Assembly (NCBI RefSeq): GCF_032362555.1
Contig: NC_083505.1
Span: 583,001 to 647,000, forward strand
Direction of reading: 5' to 3'
DNA length: 64,000 nucleotides
From: Amyelois transitella
Taxonomy: Eukaryota; Arthropoda; Insecta; Lepidoptera; Pyralidae
Shown here piece by piece: positions 11,786-22,800 of the stretch (position 1 is its first letter; each line of letters begins with the position of its first letter). Position numbers and translations under genes: made by a program. The notes under the pieces are model-generated. The model searched no databases. It had not been told where the DNA came from and saw only the letters and a program-made list of their open reading frames with translations.

Positions 11786-12062
11786 CTAGCTGTGCCCGCG
11801 ACTTCGTCCGCGTGGAATAGTTATTTTGGACATCATTGAAGCCCTCAAGGTTGAATAATTTTCCCCGATTTTTTTCACATTCTCCATTATTTCTTGGCTT
11901 CTAATAGTTGCAGCGTGATATTATATAGCCTTAAGGCTTCCTCGATAGGTCTATTCAATACAAAAAGAATTGTTCAATTCGAACCAGCAGTTCCTGAGAT
12001 TAGCGCGTTCAAACAAATGAACAAACAAACAAACCCTTTAACTTTATTATATTAGTATAGAT
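11786..12062 (-). mobile_element. Helitron-like element
   Basis: Complete, with both ends intact; in the proposed long 3' UTR of Bmcp. Confidence 0.8.
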
Positions 12063-12572
12063 TGCGCTACTACTTACATTTACGAAATTTCACTATAGTT
12101 GAGACCCCGAAATTAGGAACACTAGTTTATATACTTAAAACAAAATCAATAGAAAAAATACATATATACACACAATACTTGGTATGATTCATTGATTCTT
12201 AGACACATCGTTATGCTTTTAGCATCGAGTCCGTTTATATACACTTAGTCCGCTATAGAATTGTATTTCTTACAATTGAAATAAATCTACATAGTTCTTT
12301 TATTACGCACGCTCATTTCTTGTACATATATATTTTTAAACACTTGACACAATCTGTATTTTATATTCTATGAGCGTAAAAAGTTAATGCATACAGCATT
12401 AAGTTAAACTTTTGTTTTAAGGCTAAAAAATAGGTTTAAATAAATAAAATAAATTAGTCAAACTAGTGTTCGTAATTCTGGACTATTCCTGTCTCACATT
12501 CCTCACGATCTCGGCTCAAGCTAGTTGACTATTCCCAGTGGTCGCTCTGAAAACATATAATCAAATATATCA

Positions 12573-12826
12573 TACAAACATACATACATATAGTCACATA
12601 TATATCCTTGGCAGGGTAGACAAAGCCAATACTCATGAAAAAACTAATAGGACACATTCGGCTTGATGAAAGAATTGGAATCCAAATAGTGACATGTTGC
12701 TAGCCCATCGCCTTACTGCAAAATCGCAATTTAAAAGCCTGGTCCTTAGTCGCCTGTTACGACATCCATGGGAAAGAGATGGAGTGGTCCTATGCTTTTT
12801 TCTATACATGCCGAGAACCATACGGC
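12573..12826 (-). repeat. CATA-tailed SINE
   Basis: Full-length, diverged copy close to the proposed Bmcp 3' UTR acceptor. Confidence 0.8.
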
Positions 12827-13066
12827 AAATCAAATAATTTACTTATAAGTTACTTTCTAAACGTTGATTGGTAGAGAATGCTATAAGCATTAAATTCACC
12901 TGTTTAATTTTTAATGTGCCGTGTAATTTTTCGACACATCAGAATAGAACCACTCCATATATTTCCCATGGATTGGAATCATAAATTCATTCAAATTACA
13001 ATGTCTATGGCAGCGGAAAATAACAAAAACCGCTAGTTCATTAATTTTCAAGGAAGTTTATAAAGT

Positions 13067-13285
13067 TCTAGAGGCCGCCCGCGACTTCGTCCGCGCGGAA
13101 TCATTCCCGTGGGGACTCCGGGATAAAAATATGTAGCCTATATGTTTTTCTGGGTTTTCAGCTACCTACATACCAAAATTCATCGTAGTCGGTTCAGTAG
13201 TTTTTACGTGAAAAAGTAACAAACATCCATACTGACATCCTGACATACTCACAAACTTTCGCATTAATAAAATTATTAGGATTTA
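13067..13285 (-). mobile_element. Helitron-like element, second subfamily
   Basis: The CTAGAGGCCGCCCGCGACTT end differs from the main family; the body has GGTTCAGTAGTTTTTACGTG. Confidence 0.7.
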
Positions 13286-13365
13286 GGAGGTTCATAAATT
13301 TCTTAGGAAGTTTATGAACTTTCATAAGATTCTAAACGAGTGATGAATTTTATAATTTTATGTCC

Positions 13366-13636
13366 ACATACATACATACATATAATCACGTCTATATCCC
13401 TTGCGAGGTAGACAAAGCCAACAACCTTAAAAAGACTGATAGGCCACGTTCAGCTGACCGGCTTAATGATAGAATTGAGATTCAAATAGTGACAGGTTGT
13501 TAGCCCATCGCCTAAAAGAAGAATCCCAAGTTAATAAGTCTATCCTTTAGTCGCCTTTTACGACATCAATGGGAACGAGATGGAGCGGTCCCATTCCTTT
13601 TTTTATTTATTGGTGAAACCGGGAACCACACGGCAT
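13366..13636 (-). repeat. CATA-tailed SINE
   Basis: Full length, in the proposed Bmcp 3' UTR intron. A second 5' end fragment follows at about 13665-13690. Confidence 0.85.
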
Positions 13637-13803
13637 TTTTGCGTTCACATTTTTGCTATTCTGTTTTTTATTGGTACACCACACGGCACTTTTGCGTCCA
13701 CATTTTCAAATTTGCCGCTGTAGTTTTTGTCCCAATGACAGATAAGTACATACTATATAACAATTCATATATGCACTTACCTCGACGATAGAGTCTCCCG
13801 ACT

Positions 13804-13838
13804 CCTCCCCCCCCCCCAACCCCCACCTCCCCCCTGCC
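13804..13838 (-). other. G-rich run just after the Bmcp stop codon
   Basis: On the minus strand, about 15 nt after the stop, there are runs of six, five and eleven consecutive G separated by one to three bases. This could form a G-quadruplex in the transcript's 3' UTR. Length polymorphism or assembly error in the long C run is also possible. Confidence 0.55.
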
Positions 13839-13851
13839 GGCCGGAAGCGGT

Positions 13852-16800
13852 TCAGTGCAGCTGCTTGAGCTGCTCGTACGTGAGGAAGAAGATGACGTTC
13901 CACGGGCCCATGCGCAGCCACGTCGGCACGAAGCCCTTGTACAGCGCCAGGAAGCCCTCGTTGCGGACCGTCTGCGTAAGCGCATAAAAATATATTAATA
14001 AATTCATTCATTCATTATAATCACGTCTGTATCCCTTGCGGGGTAGACGGAGCCAACAGTCTTGAAAGACTAAATGACCACTTTCAGCTATTTGGCTTAA
14101 TGATAGAATTGAGATTCAAATAGTGACAGGTTGCTAGCACATCGCCTAAAAGAAGTAAACCAAGTTTATAAGTCTATCCCTTAGTCGCTTTTGACTACAT
14201 CCATGGGAGAAGTGATGGAGGGGTCCTATTATTTTTTCTATTCGTGCCGAGAACCACACGGAAATATTATATTAATAAATGCTGAAGATATATGCTTCAT
14301 CATCATCTTTATGGCTTAGTCATATACCTAAACCAATTGACTGACGCTTTCAAGTAACACTTAGCAAAACATAATTATATACATATAATCACGTTTATAT
14401 CCCTTACGGGGTAGACACGGCCAGCAGTCCTGAAAAGACTGACGGGCCACGTTCAGCTGTTAGGCTTACTGATAGAAATGAGAATCAAATATGTAGGACT
14501 CTTATCTATACTACAAGCTTCTAGAAATTTAACTACAGTATAAAATCTTATAGCGACAATGTTTATGAGACATACCTGTAGAAAACAGTCTACGGTTCCT
14601 CTGTATATCCTCTCGTTAGGTCTGTGCACGTGGTCCTTCACCTTTCTTTGGTTCATTAGCCGAGTCTGAAACGGACACCATCAAATATAAGAAAATTCCT
14701 CTTTTCAGAAAATCCTAATGTACCGTTACGGTCGCGATGTGAGAAACATAAATATGGTGTAATGAATATGACGCAGCTCGTGACATTGACTATTGCTAGA
14801 AGAATGCGAAGTAATTCTCTCTTGCGTTACAGCGTAATCCTGGCTTTCTCAGGAGTTTATTTGAAAGATTTGAAGTTTTTGGTCGTCAAGAGTGAGGAGG
14901 AAGTGCCACTTGCAATCTTGTTGTACGAGAAACCCCTTGTTTCAATATGAGAAATCTCTTATTTCAATATGAGAAACCTCATTACGATATGAGAAACATG
15001 AGAAACGTATCATACCATTATGAAAAACCTGTAATTTTGATATGAGAAACTTCCAATGTCGTGGCTATATTATGTTATAAAGGACGAGGACTCATTCGGA
15101 TGTCGTCCAAAGGCGTACTAGCCACGGCGCTGTCTTAATTCGCGAGCAAGCTAGACGCGAAGTGATCGCTTGGGTAAAGCATAATAACACAAAGATTAAG
15201 GACGTCTGGGTAAAGGGTCAGGTCAAAAGTACCCGAGACCGCCGAGCTTGCATGAATAGAATTATGAATGTGGATGAAGCGAAGGCAGTATGCAGAGATC
15301 GTGGCAAGCGGAAAGAGGTAGTCTCTGCCTACGCCTCCGAGAAAGAGGCGTGATTTTATGTATGTATGTACATATGTAACACAAAGAACGGCCTAGCCAC
15401 GGCGCTGCCTTAATTCTCAAGCAAGCTAGTTGCGAAGTGATTGGTTGGTGTTTCCAAGAGTGGCCGTCTCACTCGGGTATACCATAACACAAAGCACTGA
15501 CTCGGACGACGTCCAGCAGCGTACTAGCCACGGCGCTGCCTTTATACGCGAGCAAGCTAAACTCGAAGTGATCGGTTGGTCCCACACGGGCAGTTCCTAG
15601 GGTATACCACAACACAAAGCACTAACCCGGACGACGTCGAGCGGCGTGCTAGCCACGGCGCTGCTTTAATTCGCGAGCAAGCTAAACACGAAGTGATCGG
15701 TTGGTCCCACACGGGCAGTTCCTAGGGTATACCACAACACAAAGAACTGACCCGGACGACGTCGAGCGGCGTGCTGGCCACGGCGCTGCCGAGGCTGGCC
15801 AGCAGGCTGGACGCCAGGTGGTTGGCGGGCGAGTCGGCCAGCGCGGGCGCCAGGCGCCGCTTGCAGGCGTCGTAGGCGGGCAGCTCGGCGGCCGCGATCA
15901 CGGCGGCGCGCTGCGACGTGGGCGCCACGCCGCGCCACAGCCCGCGCGCGCCCTCCACGCGGTACATGTCGATGAAACAACGCACCAGGTTGCGTTTCTC
16001 ATTGCCCATCTTTAAGTAAAAAAGTTATTTCATTTATAATACTTGCCGCGTGGTTCCCGGCACCAATACAAAAAAGAATGGGACCACTCTATCTCTTTCC
16101 CATGGATGTAGTAAAAGGCGACTAAGGGATAGACTTACATACTTGGGATTCTTTTTTAGGCGATGGGCTAGCAACCTGTCACTATTTGAATCTCAATTCT
16201 ATCTTAAAGCCAAATAACTGAACGTGGCCTATCAGTCTTTACAAGACTGTTGGCTCTGTCTACCCCGCAAGGGATATAGACGTGATGATATGTATGTATA
16301 TGTATGTATAATACTTACGTGAAAGATTAATGAGCGTTGATATGTTCTGTTTAAACTACTGTAAGTACATATATTTGGATGTTCAAAAAGGTTCTCTGAT
16401 GGTCGTTTGTCCAACGAACAGTTCTACGACAAACTTTTACTAATCGAGAGATTAGCCTTCAAGACTTTTTATCTATTCAAGATGCGTGGACAGAAACATA
16501 GTAGTATATGCTGACAAATGAGTCATAGACCCAACTGATTTGCGAGTTTTAAACTCCCTTTGGCTAAACCAAACCAAAGCTCATTTATAATCCAAATATT
16601 CTTTGCTAGTTAATGCCTACGATATTATATCTCATTCAGGTCATTCACCTGATGTTTGCCTCAATTGAACCTTTAACTCTCTGGGCTCCCCCAGGATACG
16701 ATCGTAACATCTGAAGCCAAGAAATTAACAGCAAATCATTTCTTCATCATACCTGCATCCGAACTTTGAGCACATCAGTAGGATTTGCGATAGCGCTGGA

Positions 16801-19800
16801 CAGACCGCCGGACAACGCCGCGCAGAAGGTGTTCGTGAGCAAATGCTCCTTGGCGCCGCCGTCAGCGCGGTACTTGCCCAGGATGTCCTTCAGCGAGTAG
16901 TAGGTGCCGAACTTTATGGTCCCGTATGTGGCTTGTCGGAGTACCGCCGGCCAGATTCTGGAAAGATGGATACAAATTTATGCTCGTTTCTTCCAATGAT
17001 AGGTAGTTAGATATTTTCTTTGGGTTAAAGAAATTATATTGTACGGCCTCTGTGGTTTGTTTGTGGCACTGGAGGTCCCGCGTTCGGATCCCGGCCAGGG
17101 CATGGTGAGAAACGAACTTTCCCTGATTGGCCTGGGTTTTGGACGTTTATCTATATAAGTACTTATTATAAAATATAGTATCATTGAGTATCACGTAAAG
17201 TCTCGAACTTTGAGACTAACTCAATCTGTGTAATTCGTCCCGTATATATTTTATATATTAGTTACAATAAAAGTTGAAAAAAAAAAAAATATTGTTTGCT
17301 TTTGAAATTTTTCTTATTTAATCCTATCACCAGTGTCGGCTTAAGACAGGTTAACAATAGTGTGAAATCGTTTCTATAGTGCCCCCTCACAAGTACCAGT
17401 TGTACATTTACGATTTATTGGAGCAGGAGTTAAAAATGATAACAGAATCGAGAAATGCACTCTTCACTCAGACAAAATACCTACAATGTGATTATTTAAG
17501 AAAACAAATCTAAAAACAATACCTACTACACACACATGACTGATAAAACAAAAGATAAGAATCGTACATCCAATTCTGTATGAAATCTATGACATACTGA
17601 CAGACCACAAAGAGGGCATTATATATAGATAATAAGAGGTGGTCGACCTTCATTGCCTTGCTAAAACATTTCGGACTATTGAACCTAGCCAATAGTCGGA
17701 TACTTTAAGATAACCAGACCTTTTATTGATGCCGAAAAAATAAAATCCTGAGGTTAGGATAACAGATTATCAGTCTTCAGGATCATTTGGCGATGACATG
17801 CTGGGCTGACAACGCTTTGTCAGTCCAAACAGTCCAACATCTTATAGTAGGATTCAAAAGAGGCAAATGACCACACTATTGCAGTTTTATTTTTGGGTAA
17901 ATTGTAGTTTGTTCCGCCGCTTCTTCTACACATGCGCTTTGAAAGCGGTAGTAGTTATAATTAGATTTAAGTTATGTGACGTCAATAAGTGATACCTTGT
18001 ATCCAATTTTGAAAATAAATCTATTCTATTCTATTCTATTCTATTCTAAGTGTAAAACAGCGTGCCGTATGGTTACCGGTACCAATACAAAAAGAATGGG
18101 ACATACCACATCTTTCCCATGGATGTCGTAAAAGGCGACTAAGGGATAGGCTTTACAAACTTAGGAATCTTTTTTTTAGGCGGTGGGCTAACAACCTGTC
18201 ACTATTTGAATCTCAATTCTATCATTGGGCCGAGTAGCTGAGCGTGGCCTATCAGTCATTTCAGGACTATTGGCTGTCTACCCAAGTGATAAGGGTAAAA
18301 CAGCGAAAAACGACATTATATCAAAATTAACTGGTGAACGAAATATAAGGTCAACCGCGTGTTCTACATTGGCATTGAGGTTATACAATATAACTTATAC
18401 TGTAAATCATAATGGCATTCACTAATCAATACCAAAGAATTATCGTGCGGTATACGGAGACATCACTACCATCCGTGTAAAAATATGAGACAAAAGTGCG
18501 GTACATTACGCAATACTTATAACTTTTACATACATACATACATGGTCATGTCTATATCCCTAGTGGGGTAGACAGAGCCAACAGTCTTGAATAGACTGAT
18601 AGGCTATACGATAACGATATAATTGAAATGCAAATAGTGACAGGTTGCTAGCCTAAAATAGAATCCCAAGTTTGTAAGCATACTATCCTTTAGTCGCCTT
18701 TTACGACATTTATAGGAAAGAGATTGGGGTGGTCCAATTCTTTTTTGTACTGTTGCCGGGAACCACACGACATATAATGGAAATTCAGCATTATTTGAGC
18801 ATGAGTGTACCACATTGTCTTCCTTCCTATTAAGATAAGAGCTTCATTTGCTCAATTTTAATTAAATAAATAGTATACCTTTCAGTCATGACTACGAGAA
18901 TTTGATAATTTTGAAGTCAAACTAAACACTAAAACCATAAGAATTAAGTCCTTATTAGTTTATTGAGTAATCGTATTTGTTTTCGCGAGAAACCCCCGAG
19001 GTCGAAAGATCAGGTGCCTCTGTTACGCCACACATGACTGTCTATACACTGAAATTACATTTTGTACTGTCTTTGCTTATAACTCCTGATAACAAAGAGC
19101 AGTTTTATGGTTTTGAAGTTTCTATACTATAAACATGCCTATGTCCTAAACCTCTAATCTATACTAATATAATAAAGCTGAAAAGTTTGTTTGTTTGAAC
19201 GCGCTAATCTCAGGTACTATTGGTTCGAATCGAAAAATTATTTTTGCGTTGAATTTTTCGATTCGAACCAGTAGTTCGTGAGATAAGCGCGTTCAAACAA
19301 ACAATAAACTCTTCAGCTTTATAATATCAGTGTAGACAAAATTTATCGAGGAAAGCTTTAGGCTATATATAACATCACGTTGCAACTAGTTATTCATCCT
19401 TGAGGGCTTCAATAATGCCCAAAATAACTATTCCACGCGGACGAAGTCGCGGGCTCAGCTAGTTAGATTATGTTGGATAATCAATAACAAGTACTTAGAT
19501 TGGCAGGAGGTATATCATCAGTTCAGAGCACTTAGATTTTTATTTGAATTCGGAATTCATACATTTTTCCTACTTATCAGTAACTTATTAAAACGCTTGT
19601 TTGCCGAATAAACACCTTCGTCTTTGTATCGCTTATCAATTTCGCCATTTCTATTCAATGTTATGTAACATTAAAGTCATATTTAACCATAAAACGATAA
19701 CGAGGCCAGATAACCCAATGAGATGGGAAGCGTCACTCATTGCGAGGGTTGCCGCCTCTCTCCTTCCCTAGAAGGACATAATATATTTTTATTGCCATTA

Positions 19801-22800
19801 ATTTACATAAACAACGAATACACAAAACATTTTTCCCGCTATAACTACATAAAATTTGCTAAATAAATCTGACTAAACGAAGTAAATAAATATTTTCGAC
19901 TTGTCATAAAACTGCGTATTATTTTACTTCCTAATAGGCGTCTTTTTTTCCTTTTTTTTTCTTCAATGACAGACTTACAAAATATGGCATCCCTACTCGT
20001 CGCTCGTTGCCCAAACAACCACGCGGACATCTCGTGATGGTAATTCGGTTAATACCGGTTCATCACCACAATCTGGACTGCATTAACGCCATAACATACT
20101 CCGCGTGGCTTGCCAAAACGCCATTCGAATTTATCCACCTCAGTATATTATGTGGATAGGTGAATCTGGGAAATTCGGGATGTTAAATTCTTTTTTTTAT
20201 ACATACATATATATAATCATGTCTACATCATGTCTATATCCCTTGCGGGGTAGATAGATCCAACCTCCTTGAAAAGACTGAAATGCCACGTTCAGCTGTA
20301 TGGCTTAATGATGGAATTAAGATTCAAGTAGTTACAGGTTGCTAGCCCGTCGCCTACAAAAAGAATCCCGAGGTTATTAGCCTATTCCTTAGTCGCCTTA
20401 TTCGACATTCTGTGTGCCGGGAACCACACGGCTTTATATTATATCCAAGTGATTATATTAAGCTTTATATTATACCTAGTAAGTAAAGTTGATGTTAGCA
20501 GGTTGGAGGAAGAAGTCGCGGGCATCACCCAGAATTTCATAAGAAAAATAATCGGAAACAAGTGACAATAACGACGTCTTTTTTTAGTCCTAAGTTATCA
20601 GGTGGGTACCCTTGGAACAGATTTTTTTTCAAAATTGGATACAAGGTGTCACTTATTGACGTCACATCATTTAAATCTAATTATAACTAACTACTACCGC
20701 TTCCAAAGCGGATTCGTTATCATATTATTGCAAAAATGCTAATTTTATTTAACTCTTGGTGTTAATTTAGTTTTCTAAACAATAAAGAGTTACGGCCTCT
20801 GTGGCGCAGCGGTAGTACGCTTGTCTGTGACATGGGCGGTCCCGGGTTCGAATCCCGGTCAGGGCATGATGAGAAAAGAACTTTTTCTGATTGGCCTGGG
20901 TCTTGAATGTTTATCTATTATAAAATATAGTATCGTTGAATTAGTATCTCGTAATACAAGTCTCGAACTTACTTCGAGGCTAACTCAATCAGTGTAATTT
21001 GTCCCGTATATATATATTTATTTAATTATTCGTCTGCACCTCGCCCCGGCTTACTTCGCACATGACTTTTCTATCGAAGACCACAGCGATAAATACACAA
21101 TATCTGATACATATGTAGCATCCTTTCCTATACGTAATTATTGTTCGCACCTTAAAATAATAATATTCAGTACTAAATGTGCCCTGTGACTTCGTCCACG
21201 TGAAATAGTTATTTTTGACATCATTGTAGCCCTCAAGGATGAATAATTTTCCCCGTTTTTTTTTTCAGATTTTCCATTATTTCTTTGCCCCTTTTAGTTG
21301 CAGCGTGATGTTATATAGCCTTAAAGCCTTCCTCGATAAATGGTCTATTCAACGCAAAAAGAATTTTTCAGATTAGTTAAACAAACAAAAAAACAAACTG
21401 TTCAGCTTTATAATATACTAGCGACCCGCCCGCGCGGGTGCAAAATTCGGAAAAAATGTATAATGTATTATACAATAAATAATACTTAGTACATTATTTT
21501 TATAAATCCTGTAAGGTTAAGCCTGCGTACGCAATGTAAGCGGCAAGAAATGTAAGAATTTACGACACCACATTAGAAACCCTGAAAATAACAGTATTTC
21601 TCCATTATTTAATAGATAATGATGATTATTATACATAAAAACCTTTCTCTTGAATCACTCTACCTGTTACAAAAAACCGCATCAAAATCCGTTGCGTAAT
21701 TTTAAAGATTTAAGCATACAGACAAACAGACTAAAATAGCGACTTTGTTTTATACTATGTAGTGATTTGTTATATAGTTTTCAAACGAGACAGAAACGTG
21801 TACGTAGTCACGCGGGGGTCCCCACTAGGCGAGGAGAGCAACGTTTGATAATACTCGACCTATTATCTTTGCGGCACTGATAACAAACAATAGATTGATA
21901 ACGATATTATAATGAAAGATTCCATCCAAACAAGGTTTTGTTTTTTATGATCCAGAGTTTACTCAAAAAGACTTTTGTAGGGATAGGCTTACAAACATGG
22001 GATTCTTTTTTAGGCGATGGGGTAGCAACCTGTCACTTTTTTAATCTCAATTCTATCGTTAAGCCAAATAGCTGAACGTGGACATTCGTCTTTTCAAGAC
22101 TGTTGGCACTGTCTACCCCGCAAGGGATATAGACGTGACCATATGTATGTATGTATGTAGACTTATGTATTTGGTCCAAAGAACAATGGACAAAATGAAA
22201 CATACATACATACACAAATCACGTCTCTTTCCCGGAGGGGTAGGTAGAGACTAAATCTTTCCACTAGCCACTACACTTCATACTTCTTTCGCTTTATCCA
22301 CTCTCTTCATGAAAGCTCGTCGATTTCGGGTACAATTGACCTGACCTTTTACCAGAACAGCCTTTTGATCATTGGCAAAAGGATATAACAAAGTAATTGC
22401 ACGATATCAGAAACATTACTCAAACGACATAGCGTGTATGCAAACGCGAAATGCGCATGAAAGTACAGATGCGTAATAAGGCTTTAGAATCCCGTGGAAT
22501 ACAGAAATCTTCATTTCAAGATAGAAGAAGATAATTTTTTCAGGGCATAGTCAAGCAGGCAAACTAATCGACCGTAAACCTTCTCCCGGCATGAAGTTTA
22601 GTCACTTTTCTTCAGTGACTTAATAGCATGATTTTTTATTTGGATAGCTATAATAAAATTAAGTGCAAGACGTAATTAAATAAGAAATTGCCATGTGGTT
22701 TCCGCCACTGTAGAATAGAACCACTCCTTTTCCCCATGGATATCGTAAAAGGCGACTAAGGGATAAGCTTTTTAACTTTGAATTCCTCTTGTAGGCGATG

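Larger units (their letters stand above)
12430..13781 (-). other. Probable spliced 3' UTR of Bmcp
   Basis: After the stop at 13852 the transcript reads about 70 nt to a good GTAAGT donor (13775-13780). A matching acceptor TTTTCAG lies at 12547-12553 and opens a unique, moderately GC-rich block from 12546 downwards. This predicts a 3' UTR exon; the nearest convincing polyA signal is at 10094-10099. SINE copies fill the intron between. Confidence 0.45.

Noticed and set aside
15722-15751. Continuation of the Bmcp exon 4 frame past 15752
   Set aside because: The GTCAGT donor and the exact phase to exon 14576-14665 place the exon end at 15752.
20790-20865. tRNA-like sequence with A and B boxes
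   Set aside because: It is followed by the same SINE body as at least three other copies in the window, so it is a SINE head rather than a tRNA gene.
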